Of a stretch of DNA of 64,000 nt, positions 53,670-62,848 are shown in pieces; the stretch's first letter is position 1, and each line of letters starts with the position of its first letter. The DNA is from Flavobacterium sp. 9. GTDB taxonomy: Bacteria > Bacteroidota > Bacteroidia > Flavobacteriales > Flavobacteriaceae. The position numbers and the translations under genes are program-made. The stretch is taken from the NCBI RefSeq assembly GCF_002754195.1, contig NZ_PEEU01000001.1:1240001-1304000 (forward strand), given 5' to 3'. The notes below the pieces were generated by a model, which saw nothing but the letters and a program-made list of their open reading frames with translations, had not been told where the DNA came from and ran no database searches.

Positions 53670-54947
53670 ATGGCAGAGCAATCTTCAATTCAGTGCCCAA
53701 ACTGCGGAACAACTATCGATGTAAATGATATTTTAAAGCATCAGTTAGAAGATAGTATCCGTAAAGAATATCAACAAAAGGCAAATGCTCAAGCCAAAGA
53801 ATTAGAACTTAAAAACGAGCAATTCGAAAGAGCAAAAACCGAATTTGAAGCCAAAAAGAAGCAGGAAAATGAACTTTTTGCAGAACGCTTAGAACGCGAG
53901 AAAAAAACAGCTGAAAAAGAGATTACCGAAAAAGTAAAAAATAAACTCGCCGAAGAAAATAAAGATCGTTTGCTTGCGATGGAAAAAGAACTTTCTGAGA
54001 AATCAGAGAAACTTCGCGAACTCAATAAAATGGAAGGTGAAATTGCTAAACTTCAGCGTGAAAAACTGGAAATGAAAGAAGCTATCGAAGCCGAAGCTCA
54101 AAAGCAACTTAATGCAACTTTAGTTTTGGAACGTGATAAAATCCGAAAACAGGAAGAAGAAAAAAACGAGCTAAAAATCAAAGAATATCAAAAACAATCA
54201 GACGATCAAAAGAAACTGATTGAGGAAATGAAACGCAAGCAGGAACAAGGTTCTATGCAGCTTCAGGGCGAAGTAATGGAATTGGCGATTGAGGAATGGC
54301 TGGCAAATAACTTTCCTTTAGATACTATTGATGAAATTAAAAAAGGCGCAAATGGTGCGGATTGTCTTCAAATTGTAAATACGCGCGAATTGCAAAATTG
54401 TGGTTCTATTTATTACGAAAGTAAACGTACAAAAGCTTTTCAACCCGCTTGGATTGAGAAGTTTAAAAATGACATTAGAACCAAAAGAGCCAATATTGGT
54501 GTTTTAGTAACTGAAGTTATGCCTGCCGGAATGGACCGAATGGGAATGCGTGATGGAATCTGGATTTGTACTTATGAAGAATTTAAAGGTTTAAGTGCCG
54601 TTTTACGTCAGTCTTTAATTCAGGTAAGTCAGGCGGTTCAGGCGCAGGAAAACAAAGGCGATAAAATGTCGATGTTGTATGATTTCTTAACAAGCAACGA
54701 ATTCCGTTTGCAAATCGAAGGTATTGTTGAAGGTTTTACACAAATGCAAAGCGATCTTGATTCTGAGAAAAGAGCGATGCAACGTATCTGGAAACAACGT
54801 GAAAAACAAATCGAAAAGGTAATTCACAATACATTAGGAATGTACGGTTCTATTCGCGGTATTGCCGGAAATGCTGTTCAGACTGTTCGTGCTTTGGAAC
54901 TGGATTTTGTTGATGAAGAAAAAGATATAACGGAGGAATTGGAATAG
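53670..54947 (+). CDS. DUF2130 protein (zinc ribbon, coiled coil, nuclease-like domain)
   Basis: A 425-aa protein. An N-terminal half zinc ribbon C9-P-N-C12 is followed by a long Glu/Lys coiled coil (about 25-205) and the DUF2130 domain (about 210-400). The domain has a pattern like PD-(D/E)XK nucleases: the Glu of LAIEEWL, GADCLQIV (Asp) and YYESKRTKAF (Glu-x-Lys). Nuclease activity is an inference from this pattern. No restriction or defence partner lies beside it, so it seems a stand-alone housekeeping-type gene. Confidence 0.88.
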   Translation: MAEQSSIQCPNCGTTIDVNDILKHQLEDSIRKEYQQKANAQAKELELKNEQFERAKTEFEAKKKQENELFAERLEREKKTAEKEITEKVKNKLAEENKDRLLAMEKELSEKSEKLRELNKMEGEIAKLQREKLEMKEAIEAEAQKQLNATLVLERDKIRKQEEEKNELKIKEYQKQSDDQKKLIEEMKRKQEQGSMQLQGEVMELAIEEWLANNFPLDTIDEIKKGANGADCLQIVNTRELQNCGSIYYESKRTKAFQPAWIEKFKNDIRTKRANIGVLVTEVMPAGMDRMGMRDGIWICTYEEFKGLSAVLRQSLIQVSQAVQAQENKGDKMSMLYDFLTSNEFRLQIEGIVEGFTQMQSDLDSEKRAMQRIWKQREKQIEKVIHNTLGMYGSIRGIAGNAVQTVRALELDFVDEEKDITEELE

Positions 54948-55028
54948 CGATGTGAGATGGTACGCGGATTTTACGGATTCGCTATCGCGAAAACGCGGAT
55001 TTTTACGGATTTTTTTTATTAATCAATC
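54948..55028. other. Short intergenic repeat-rich stretch
   Basis: Contains the repeated words ACGCGGATTTT and ACGGATT flanking a GCTATCGCGA centre, a small imperfect palindrome. No gene. Confidence 0.4.
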
Positions 55029-55129
55029 TTGTCATTTCGACGGAGGAGAAATCACACGCGGGATTCTACAAAGATTGACGATTTTGATTACGGAGCTTCT
55101 AGTGTGATTTCTCCTTCGTCGAAATGAAA
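55029..55129. repeat. GTCATTTCGA palindromic element (copy C)
   Basis: Starts TTGTCATTTCGACGGAGGAG and ends in the complement (CTCCTTCGTCGAAATGA). Homologous in both arms to copies A and B; it has no outer arms. Confidence 0.8.
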
Positions 55130-55149
55130 AAAAAAGAATTAACCCATAA

Positions 55150-55181
55150 AAAAAGGCTTCGAAATCAATCGAAGCCTTTTT
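55150..55181. terminator. Bidirectional terminator between DUF2130 and META genes
   Basis: Perfect 13-bp inverted repeat (AAAAAGGCTTCGA) with A/T runs on both sides. Confidence 0.85.
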
Positions 55182-55199
55182 ATTTTTATGTTGCTTTAA

Positions 55200-55625
55200 T
55201 TAACCTTTTTTGAAAGACATCGTCAATCCAAATTGATTTGAAAGCATCAGCTTATTATTCTCTACTGAATAACCTGAAGTTGTTTTTAACAATTGCGAAA
55301 ACTCACCTTCTTTTTTTGCATCGCATTTTTTAGTTTCTGAAGTAAAATTCAAAAACTGAATTTGTCCTGCTCCTTTCGAAAATAAATTTCCTTTAATAGC
55401 ATTACATCCTGTAGATCCTGAGAATGTTGACGGACTCATTACAATTTTTGGCAAGACTGAAAAATCCTTTTCAGTAACAACTTTCCCATTTAGATTTTCT
55501 AAAATCCAGGTTTGTTGTATTTTCTTTTCAATCGAATTTGCATCTGTAGTTGCACTTGCATTCTTAGTTGATTTGCAGCTGTAAGCTAATGAAACTGCAA
55601 TAAATAACATTAAAATCTTTTTCAT
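55200..55625 (-). CDS. META-domain lipoprotein (HslJ-like), short
   Basis: I choose the ATG at 55625 (MKKILMLFIAVSLAYSC17K, a lipoprotein signal, 141 aa). The frame extends upstream to 55682 without plausible coding. META/HslJ domain (about 35-140): TWILENLNGK, GSTGCNAIKGNLFSKG, LKTTSGYSVENNKLMLSN. The conserved Cys and Asn pattern is present. It lies 104 bp downstream of a longer META protein, so the two are probably a duplicated pair in the envelope. Confidence 0.85.
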   Translation of the reverse strand: MKKILMLFIAVSLAYSCKSTKNASATTDANSIEKKIQQTWILENLNGKVVTEKDFSVLPKIVMSPSTFSGSTGCNAIKGNLFSKGAGQIQFLNFTSETKKCDAKKEGEFSQLLKTTSGYSVENNKLMLSNQFGLTMSFKKG

Positions 55626-55729
55626 GTAAAATAACTTTTTATAAGTATTATTATACAAAAATATTTCAACTGTAATGCACAATGGTACACGTCAGGCTAT
55701 TTTTAAAACAGATTAAGACATTTCAAAAA

Positions 55730-56494
55730 TTAATCTACTTTTCTAAGAACCAAAAGTTTTCCTGAAAGATTAGAAAGTGTTAATCTATTGTTTCCAATAT
55801 TATAAGTAGTTGTACTTTGAAGCGCTGTAACAAATTCACCTTCTTTATTACCTGGCGCACAAGCCATCAATGTCGAAATTACATTAGAAAATCTCAATAG
55901 ATCTTTCTCATAAAAAATTGTTCCACCTATAGAATTACAACCTCCAAATCCCATAAATTTATTATCGGCAGCATGGATTTCAATTCTTGGCAATTCTCTT
56001 TGAAAATCAGTAAGAGCAACTTTTTTTCCGTTTAATTCCTCCAAAACCCAAATGTCATGCAAGCGGTAATCTGTAATATATTTTCCACAGCCATTTAAGG
56101 TTTTATTGTTAATTTCTACCTTAACTGTATAAGGTGATTTCTCGCCTGACATTGAATCTTGACAGTCAAATTGCTGAATCGTAACTGTGGCAGTCGTTTT
56201 TCCGTTGTCAAGTCTATACATTTTTACATTAGCATCCATCGCTCTGATAGGTTCAACAGATTTAAAACTAACAGACTCCATTCCTTCAATCAATGATGTA
56301 AAAACAGTTTTGTCCTTCCCTATTTTCAATCCCCAAAATGGTTCATTTCCAGTAGCTTTAAAATAAACTGTTAGATCTTCTTCGTCTGAAGTTGCTTTAG
56401 AAGTTGTTTCTTTCATGTTCGAATTTTTAACTGCGACTGACTTGCAACTTAACACAACAGTTGTTAAGACACATAGTAAAAGTACTTTTTTCAT
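55730..56494 (-). CDS. COG3650-like plus META-domain lipoprotein
   Basis: A 254-aa lipoprotein (signal ends VLSC17K). An N-terminal COG3650-like domain (about 45-140; YFKATGNEPFWGLKIGKD, FDCQDSMSGEKSPYTVKVEI, LNGCGKY) is followed by a META/HslJ domain (about 145-254; IWVLEELNGKKV, MGFGGCNSIGGTIFYEKD). In E. coli HslJ is linked to heat shock and novobiocin resistance. The exact role here is unknown. Confidence 0.87.
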   Translation of the reverse strand: MKKVLLLCVLTTVVLSCKSVAVKNSNMKETTSKATSDEEDLTVYFKATGNEPFWGLKIGKDKTVFTSLIEGMESVSFKSVEPIRAMDANVKMYRLDNGKTTATVTIQQFDCQDSMSGEKSPYTVKVEINNKTLNGCGKYITDYRLHDIWVLEELNGKKVALTDFQRELPRIEIHAADNKFMGFGGCNSIGGTIFYEKDLLRFSNVISTLMACAPGNKEGEFVTALQSTTTYNIGNNRLTLSNLSGKLLVLRKVD

Positions 56495-56718
56495 ATTATA
56501 TATTTTTTATTATGCCTTCCCACTAGAAAAAACTGAGCCAAAAATTGTCAAGCCTCATTTTTTATGATTTTTTTAGGTCAAATTCATTATAAATTTAAGA
56601 AAAATAACACAATTACAAAAAAAATCTAAAAATCAAAAAACCTTCGAACCCGCGCTACTTAAAAGATTGAGATAAAATACGTAGATAAAAACAAAATACT
56701 ACTTAAAAAAATACCTTT

Positions 56719-56753
56719 ATACGTATTTTTATAAGTACAAATACTTATATTTG
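56719..56753 (+). promoter_or_regulatory. nirB promoter with TACGTA box and TACTTAT palindrome
   Basis: ATACGTAT (56719-56726) covers the -33 position. The palindrome ATAAGTA-CAAA-TACTTAT (56731-56748) reaches into the -7 box TATATTTG (56746-56753). There is no TTTG -33 element. The same parts in the same order lie before narK. Binding by the NarL-like regulator at 62849 is inferred; the TACTTAT half-site fits the TACYYMT heptamer known for enteric NarL. Confidence 0.6.
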
Positions 56754-56779
56754 CGTAGTAATACTTAATTAAAGAAATC

Positions 56780-59293
56780 ATGATTAGAGTAATAGTAGTT
56801 GGAAACGGCATGGTTGGTTATAAATTTTGCGAAAAATTCATTGCAAAATCAGGACAGGAAAAGTATCAGATTACAGTCTTTGGCGAAGAACCCAGACGCG
56901 CTTACGACAGAGTTCATTTAAGTGAATACTTTGGAGGAAAAACAGCGGATGATCTTTCATTATCTACAAGTGAATGGTACGCAGAAAACAACATTACTCT
57001 AAATACTTCGGAGTTAATTACAGACATTAACAGAGAAGAAAAAACAATACATACACATTTAGAAAAAACACATACGTACGATTACTTAGTTCTTGCAACT
57101 GGTTCTTCGGCATTCGTTCCTCCTATTGACGGTGTCGAAAAAGAAGGTGTATTTGTTTACAGAACAATCGAAGATCTGGATGCGATTATGGCTTACGCCA
57201 AAAAAATAAAACAAAAAGGCGCAACAGAAGCAGCAGTTTTGGGCGGCGGATTATTAGGTCTTGAAGCTGCAAAAGCTGTTCGGGATTTAGGACTGAATCC
57301 ACATGTTGTAGAATTTGCACCACGATTGATGCCAAGACAATTAGACAAAGGCGCAAGCGATATGCTGCAATCCAAAATCGAAGAGCTAAATATTGGTATT
57401 CATCTTAATAAAGCGACACAATATATCGACGGAAAAGAACGTATAACGGGAATGATGTTTGCTGAAGACGAATTGTTAAAAGTAGACATGTTGGTTATTT
57501 CTGCCGGAATTAAACCTCGCGATGAATTAGCCCGAGTTTCCGGTCTTGAAGTTGGTTTGCGAGGCGGCGTTGTGGTAAACAATCAAATGCAAACATCAGA
57601 TCCTTCTATTTTTGCAATTGGCGAAGTTGCCTTGTACAATCAAAACATTTACGGGCTTGTTGCTCCTGGTTACGAAATGGCCGATGTAGCCGCTGAGCAA
57701 ATCTTAAATGGTTCGAAAACCATGAGAGAAACCATCGATATGTCGACACAATTGAAATTAATTGGTGTTGAAGTTGCGAGTTTTGGTGATCCTTTTGTCG
57801 AAAATGATGCTGTAACTGCAATCATCTATGAAAATAAATTAAGCGGAATTTACAAAAGAATCAACGTTACCAAAGATTCTAAAACTTTATTAGGCGGAAT
57901 TTTAGTTGGAGATTCGAGCGATTACAATTCACTTTTTCAGATTTACAGTAATGCAATGGCATTGCCCAAAAATCCTGAAGATTTGATTTTAGGTTCTCGT
58001 GATGGTTCTGAAGGTTCAAGTTTAGGAAGCGTTCTGGATTTGCCAGACACAGCCGTAATTTGTTCTTGCGAAAACGTTACTAAAGGTTCTATTTGCTGTT
58101 CGCTTCTGGACGAAACTTGTTCTAATTTTTCAGACGTTGTCAAACATACCAAAGCTACTTCTGGTTGTGGAGGTTGTAAACCAATGGTTTCTGATTTGGT
58201 AAAAGCCACTCAAAAATCATTAGGAAAAGAAGTCAAAGATGTTATTTGCGAGCATTTTAGCTATACGCGTCAGGAATTATTCGATTTAGTAAAAATCAAT
58301 AAATACGAGAATTTCTACGAAGTTATAGATCATCACGGTAAAGGCGATGGTTGCGAAGTTTGTAAACCTGTTATAGCTTCGATTTTCTCGAGTATTTATA
58401 ATGATACAGCTAACAAACACGTTACGACGCAAGATACAAATGATAGATTTTTGGCCAATATTCAACGAAACGGAACTTATTCTGTTGTGCCAAGAGTTGC
58501 CGGAGGTGAAATTACTGCCGAGAAATTAATCGTGATTGGAGAAGTTGCCAAACAGTTCGATTTATACACTAAAATTACTGGAGCGCAACGTGTCGATTTG
58601 TTCGGAGCGCATTTAAGTGATTTACCAAAAATCTGGAAAATACTAATCGATAATGGTTTTGAAAGCGGTCATGCTTATGGAAAATCCCTTCGTGCCGTAA
58701 AAAGCTGCGTAGGAAATGCGTGGTGTCGTTACGGAATGGACGACAGCGCCGGATTTGCCATAGAATTAGAAAACAGATACAAAGGAATCCGTTCTCCGCA
58801 TAAACTAAAAGGTGGCGTTTCGGCTTGTATTCGCGAATGCGCCGAAGCTCGAGGAAAAGATTTTGGATTGATTGCAGTCGAAGGCGGTTGGAATTTATAC
58901 ATCGCCGGAAATGGTGGAGCAAATCCAAAACACGCTGTTTTACTGGCAGAGAAAATCGACAAAGAAACCGTGATCAAATATATGGATCGCTATTTAATGT
59001 ATTACATCCGCACGGCTGGTCCGCTTGTTAGAACCGCAACCTGGCTGGAAAAACTCGACGGAGGTTTAGAATATTTGAAAGAAGTAATTATCGAAGATTC
59101 TCTGGGAATTTGCGAAACTCTGGAAGCCGAAATGCAAACTTTGGTAAACACTTTTGAATGTGAATGGAAACAAGTCCTTGAAAAACCAAGATTATTAAAA
59201 CGCTTCAACCATTTTGTAAACTCTGAAGAAAAAGATGATAATGTTGTTTTTGTTCCGTTAAGAGATCAAAAAGCGCCAAAAGCATGGTCGTAA
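56780..59293 (+). CDS. nirB: NAD(P)H-nitrite reductase, large subunit
   Basis: An 837-aa assimilatory-type nitrite reductase, reducing nitrite to ammonium with six electrons in the cytoplasm. FAD domain (about 1-150, VVGNGMVGYKFCEKF), NAD(P) domain with VLGGGLLGLEAAKAVRDLGL (about 155-175), and two BFD-like [2Fe-2S] segments (CSCENVTKGSIC...CGGCKP about 431-473; GCEVCKP about 530). The C-terminal sulfite/nitrite-reductase domain has the 4Fe-4S/siroheme cysteines in CVGNAWCRYG and SACIRECAEA. Full length. First gene of the nitrate/nitrite cluster, followed by nirD. Confidence 0.95.
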   Translation: MIRVIVVGNGMVGYKFCEKFIAKSGQEKYQITVFGEEPRRAYDRVHLSEYFGGKTADDLSLSTSEWYAENNITLNTSELITDINREEKTIHTHLEKTHTYDYLVLATGSSAFVPPIDGVEKEGVFVYRTIEDLDAIMAYAKKIKQKGATEAAVLGGGLLGLEAAKAVRDLGLNPHVVEFAPRLMPRQLDKGASDMLQSKIEELNIGIHLNKATQYIDGKERITGMMFAEDELLKVDMLVISAGIKPRDELARVSGLEVGLRGGVVVNNQMQTSDPSIFAIGEVALYNQNIYGLVAPGYEMADVAAEQILNGSKTMRETIDMSTQLKLIGVEVASFGDPFVENDAVTAIIYENKLSGIYKRINVTKDSKTLLGGILVGDSSDYNSLFQIYSNAMALPKNPEDLILGSRDGSEGSSLGSVLDLPDTAVICSCENVTKGSICCSLLDETCSNFSDVVKHTKATSGCGGCKPMVSDLVKATQKSLGKEVKDVICEHFSYTRQELFDLVKINKYENFYEVIDHHGKGDGCEVCKPVIASIFSSIYNDTANKHVTTQDTNDRFLANIQRNGTYSVVPRVAGGEITAEKLIVIGEVAKQFDLYTKITGAQRVDLFGAHLSDLPKIWKILIDNGFESGHAYGKSLRAVKSCVGNAWCRYGMDDSAGFAIELENRYKGIRSPHKLKGGVSACIRECAEARGKDFGLIAVEGGWNLYIAGNGGANPKHAVLLAEKIDKETVIKYMDRYLMYYIRTAGPLVRTATWLEKLDGGLEYLKEVIIEDSLGICETLEAEMQTLVNTFECEWKQVLEKPRLLKRFNHFVNSEEKDDNVVFVPLRDQKAPKAWS

Positions 59294-59547
59294 ATTTTAA
59301 AATTTAAACACATAGAAACATAGCTTATAGAAGTGACCAAAGGCGTTTCACTTAGTTTAAACACACATAGCTTTCAAAGATTTTTAATTTTTAATTCTCA
59401 ATTTTTAATTAAAAAAACAGCTCCAAAAAAAAAGAAAAAAATATCGCTAACGTTTGCTGTCCTCTTACCCTCTTTTTTACTGCGCCATCATAACTCTCTT
59501 GATTGTAAAAAGAGGGATAAGAAACAGAAAACTAAAATTTGAATCCA
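59294..59547. repeat. nirB-nirD spacer with repeat arm of the ACACATAGAAACATAG family
   Basis: 59302-59373 repeats the arm and following sequence (AAAGGCGTTTCACTT) of the composite element at 44364. No gene in the rest. Confidence 0.55.
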
Positions 59548-59925
59548 ATGGAAGAAATCTTAAATCAATATGAAACCGTTCATCCAAGTGATGCAACAAT
59601 TTGGTTCAAAGCCGGAAAAACAGAAGATTTCCCAACCAATCGTGGTGGTTGCATTAAATATAAAAACAAGCAAATTGCAATTTTTAATTTTGCACGTCGC
59701 AACGAATGGTACGCTTGCCAAAATGCCTGTCCGCACAAAATGGAAATGGTTCTCGCAAGAGGAATGACCGGATCTACAGATGATATTCCGAAAATTGCGT
59801 GTCCAATGCACAAAAAAACATTTTCATTAGTAGACGGTTCGAACCTAAATGGAGACGATTTTAAAATTGCAACATATCCGGTTAAAGTTATTGAAGACGA
59901 AGTGTTTGTTGGTTTTGTAGATTAG
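59548..59925 (+). CDS. nirD: Nitrite reductase small subunit (Rieske type)
   Basis: A 125-aa NirD. I use the ATG at 59548 (MEEILNQYETVHPSDAT); a TTG 9 bp earlier is less likely. A Rieske-like fold with ACPH (C-x-H) and ACPMH (C-xx-H) keeps the full ligand set C-x-H...C-x2-H. So it can bind a [2Fe-2S] cluster, unlike the E. coli subunit, which lost these ligands. It is the partner of NirB, 254 bp upstream. Confidence 0.92.
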   Translation: MEEILNQYETVHPSDATIWFKAGKTEDFPTNRGGCIKYKNKQIAIFNFARRNEWYACQNACPHKMEMVLARGMTGSTDDIPKIACPMHKKTFSLVDGSNLNGDDFKIATYPVKVIEDEVFVGFVD

Positions 59926-60082
59926 AGTTTTAAGAAACAAGATGAAAGATGATAGAAGAAAGACGCAAGACAATAAAGTTTTTCAAATCTTGCTTCTTGC
60001 TTCTTTCATCTCCTTTAGACAATCAACTTTCGACTTTTCTACTTAATTCCGTATATTTGAATTCTATTATCTAACCGAAAAA

Positions 60083-60667
60083 ATGAACACACCTTTTCAA
60101 AAAGCAAGCGAATGGATTGATGCTGAAAATGCTCAGGATCCGAATATCGAAATTGACCAAAATATCGAATATCCTAAGGAATTATTATATTCTAACAGGA
60201 TGTACGAAAGATTAATGCAATTTGAACCTGAAGCTTCAGAAGAAATTCAGATTGCGTCAAAAGCACAACACATTTGCCGATGGAAAGTTGCAAGAGAATC
60301 TTATCCAATGGATCGTGTTGGGTATTTGAAATGGCGCGAAGAACTTAAAAAATTCCATGCTAAAACTACTGCAGGAATCTTAGAAAAAGCTGGATATTCG
60401 CAAGAATTTATTGATCGTGTTTCGTTTTTAATCGAAAAGAAATTACTTAAAAAAGACGCCGAAACCCAATTACTTGAAGATGTAATTTGTTTGGTATTTT
60501 TAGAATATTATCTCGATCCTTTTGTACACAAACACGACGAAGAAAAACTAAAAAATATCATTAAAAAAACCTGGGATAAAATGTCTGACAAAGGACATCA
60601 GGAAGCTTTAAAAATTAGTTATTCTGAAGAAAACTTAAACTTAATAAAAGCATCTTTAGGATTGTAA
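60083..60667 (+). CDS. DUF4202 family protein
   Basis: A 194-aa protein, all-helical by composition, without signal or TM. Recognised as DUF4202 from KASEWIDAENAQDPN, KAQHICRWKVARESYPMDRV, GYLKWREELKKFHA and EDVICLVFLEYYLDPF. His and Asp residues in these segments could bind metal or nucleotide. The family is common next to nirBD and sulfur or nitrogen assimilation genes, which fits this position between nirD and the nitrate sensor. Function unknown. Confidence 0.87.
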   Translation: MNTPFQKASEWIDAENAQDPNIEIDQNIEYPKELLYSNRMYERLMQFEPEASEEIQIASKAQHICRWKVARESYPMDRVGYLKWREELKKFHAKTTAGILEKAGYSQEFIDRVSFLIEKKLLKKDAETQLLEDVICLVFLEYYLDPFVHKHDEEKLKNIIKKTWDKMSDKGHQEALKISYSEENLNLIKASLGL

Positions 60668-60733
60668 ATGCTTTTGTAAAATGAATTAAAAGCAAATTAT
60701 ATTCTCGCCAAAAAAGACAGATCTTATTTTCGA

Positions 60734-62539
60734 ATGAAAAAAAACAATCAGGAAGCTGCAGATAAAATCACTTTCAAAAATTTACGACGTCTGTATTTTT
60801 TTGCACTTCTGACTATTGCTATAACCATCATTTTAAGTCAGTTTTTGGTTCAATACAATCTAAAACAACAATTAAGCGATTCTAAAATCATCAATATTTC
60901 GGGAAAGCAAAGAATGCTGAGCCAGAAAATTGTCAAAGAAATATTGATTTTAAATTATGTTTCTGCTGATGTTTCTCCACAACAGATTTCGCATTTAAAA
61001 GAAGTTTTGTCCCTTTGGAAAACCACTCAAAATGCTTTAGAAAATGGCAGTGATAGTTTGGCTTTCCCAAAAGAAAAAAGCGAAACACTCACAAAATTAT
61101 ATCGTGAAATAAAACCAAATTTCACAACAATCGCCGAAACAACAGATTTGTTTCTGCTAAATTTAGAGCAGAAAAATAACTTAGCCAATAACCAAAAACT
61201 GGTTCAGCTTATTCTGGAAAATGAAGGTGTTTTCCTTTCAAAAATGAATCAGATTGTAACGCAATACGATCTCGAAGCACACGAAAAAGTTACTGAACAG
61301 CGTAAGATCGAATATTGGATTTTTGGTTTTACACTTTTGGTTTTACTTTTAGAATTCTTCTTCATTTTTAAACCTACAAATAAGAAAATCGAGAAACTGA
61401 TCGCTAAACTTTTATCCTCTGAAAAGAAAGCTTTAAAACTGGCGCACGACACAGAAATTATCAGCGAAATCAAAGAAAACTCGGTAAAAGAATTAAAATC
61501 GCTCAATTATGCAATGGAAAACACGCTGCTTTATTGCCGCATTGCTCCCGATGGTTCGATTATTCATGTTGGAGAAAAATTTGCCAAACTTTTAAATTAT
61601 ACCAAGTTTTTATCCAATAAAAAGTTCTCAGAAATCTTAACGACTGACGAAAAAGAACAACTTAATATTGATCGTATTATTTTTGAAAAACAACGAAGCG
61701 GCTGGCAAGGCGAAATCAAAATCGTCAATAAAGAAGCGCAAACGATTTGGCTTGATTTATCAATGGTTCCGGTAATGATTAAAAAGGACGAATTAGAACT
61801 TTTGATTGTTTGTTTCAACATTACAGAACGCAAAAAAGCGCAACGCGAAGTTGAGCGTTTGAACATTGAAAACAGCACCGAAAAAATCAATCAGCAGAAG
61901 ATTATTTCCAGCAAAATTGTCGAAAATCAGGAAAACGAACAAAACCGAATCGCCAAAGAAATTCACGATGGAATTGGTCAAATGCTTACCGGATTAAAAT
62001 TCAGTTTGGAAAGTATTAATCTGGATGACAAGGAAAAAGCGGCTCAAAAAATAGAATATTTAAAGAAATTATCCCTTGATATAATCAAAGGTGTTCGCAC
62101 GGCAACTTTCAACCTGATGCCGCCGGAATTAAGCGATCACGGTATTGTTTCTTCTCTGGCAAAACTTACGCAGGAACTTTCGAAATTAACCGGAAAAGAA
62201 ATTCTGTTTTACAACAAAACCGATTTTAATCAGCGTCTGGATTCTCTAATCGAAATCAATATTTATCGCCTAACTCAAGAAGCAATTAATAATGCCATAA
62301 AATACGCCGAATCATCACATATTATCGTGCAACTTTCGCACAGCGATACTTTGTTAAGTATAATTATAGACGACAACGGAAAAGGTTTTGATATAAATGC
62401 GGTCGACAAAAAACGCAACAGCGAATCCGGAATGGGATTATTGTTCATGAAAGAAAGAATTCAATACATCAACGGACGCGTTTTTATTAAATCGATTCCC
62501 GGCGAAGGAACGAGAATTACTTTTAATATTCCGATCTAG
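60734..62539 (+). CDS. NarX-like nitrate/nitrite sensor histidine kinase
   Basis: A 601-aa membrane kinase. TM1 (about 18-38) and TM2 (about 193-213) enclose a periplasmic PilJ/NarX-type helical sensor with ISGKQRMLSQKI (55-66), the segment that corresponds to the nitrate-binding helix. Then a short PAS-like domain (about 255-370), a HisKA_3 dimerisation domain with H411 (AKEIHDGIGQML) and HATPase_c (DNGKGFDI, GMGLLFMKERI). NarX-type kinases phosphorylate NarL-type regulators; the partner is the next gene. A hairpin-rich 300 bp separates them. Confidence 0.92.
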   Translation: MKKNNQEAADKITFKNLRRLYFFALLTIAITIILSQFLVQYNLKQQLSDSKIINISGKQRMLSQKIVKEILILNYVSADVSPQQISHLKEVLSLWKTTQNALENGSDSLAFPKEKSETLTKLYREIKPNFTTIAETTDLFLLNLEQKNNLANNQKLVQLILENEGVFLSKMNQIVTQYDLEAHEKVTEQRKIEYWIFGFTLLVLLLEFFFIFKPTNKKIEKLIAKLLSSEKKALKLAHDTEIISEIKENSVKELKSLNYAMENTLLYCRIAPDGSIIHVGEKFAKLLNYTKFLSNKKFSEILTTDEKEQLNIDRIIFEKQRSGWQGEIKIVNKEAQTIWLDLSMVPVMIKKDELELLIVCFNITERKKAQREVERLNIENSTEKINQQKIISSKIVENQENEQNRIAKEIHDGIGQMLTGLKFSLESINLDDKEKAAQKIEYLKKLSLDIIKGVRTATFNLMPPELSDHGIVSSLAKLTQELSKLTGKEILFYNKTDFNQRLDSLIEINIYRLTQEAINNAIKYAESSHIIVQLSHSDTLLSIIIDDNGKGFDINAVDKKRNSESGMGLLFMKERIQYINGRVFIKSIPGEGTRITFNIPI

Positions 62540-62540
62540 G

Positions 62541-62763
62541 AATTAGATAATTTGTCAATTAGATAATTTTCTACATGCAGACCTTTGTCAAAGTTTCAAA
62601 CTTTGACAAAGGTTTTCGCAATCTTTGTCGATCTACTTATGTGTTCTCTCTCCCGAAGCTTCGGGATCAAGATGACAAAAAACACAAAAACCTTCTTCAA
62701 AAAGAAACTAAACAAAAGTCTACAACGAATTATCTAATTTTCTAATTGACAAATTATCTAATT
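62541..62763. repeat. Nested inverted-repeat element between kinase and regulator
   Basis: Outer arms 62541-62563 and 62741-62763 are a perfect 23-bp inverted repeat (contain TAGATAATTTGTCAATTAG). Inside are a 12-bp hairpin (62582-62612, CCTTTGTCAAAG) and the palindrome CCCGAAGCTTCGGG near 62653. The inner hairpin may terminate the kinase transcript. Confidence 0.75.
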
Positions 62764-62781
62764 ATAAAAAATTACAAAAAT

Positions 62782-62820
62782 TACGTATCTTAGCATCTTC
62801 TTTTTAGATGAATATACGTA
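62782..62820 (+). promoter_or_regulatory. Two TACGTA boxes before NarL-like gene
   Basis: TACGTA at 62782-62787 and 62815-62820, the same word as in the nirB and narK promoters. It suggests autoregulation. Confidence 0.45.
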
Positions 62821-62848
62821 AAAATCAAGAATCAAAATTAAGTAAATC

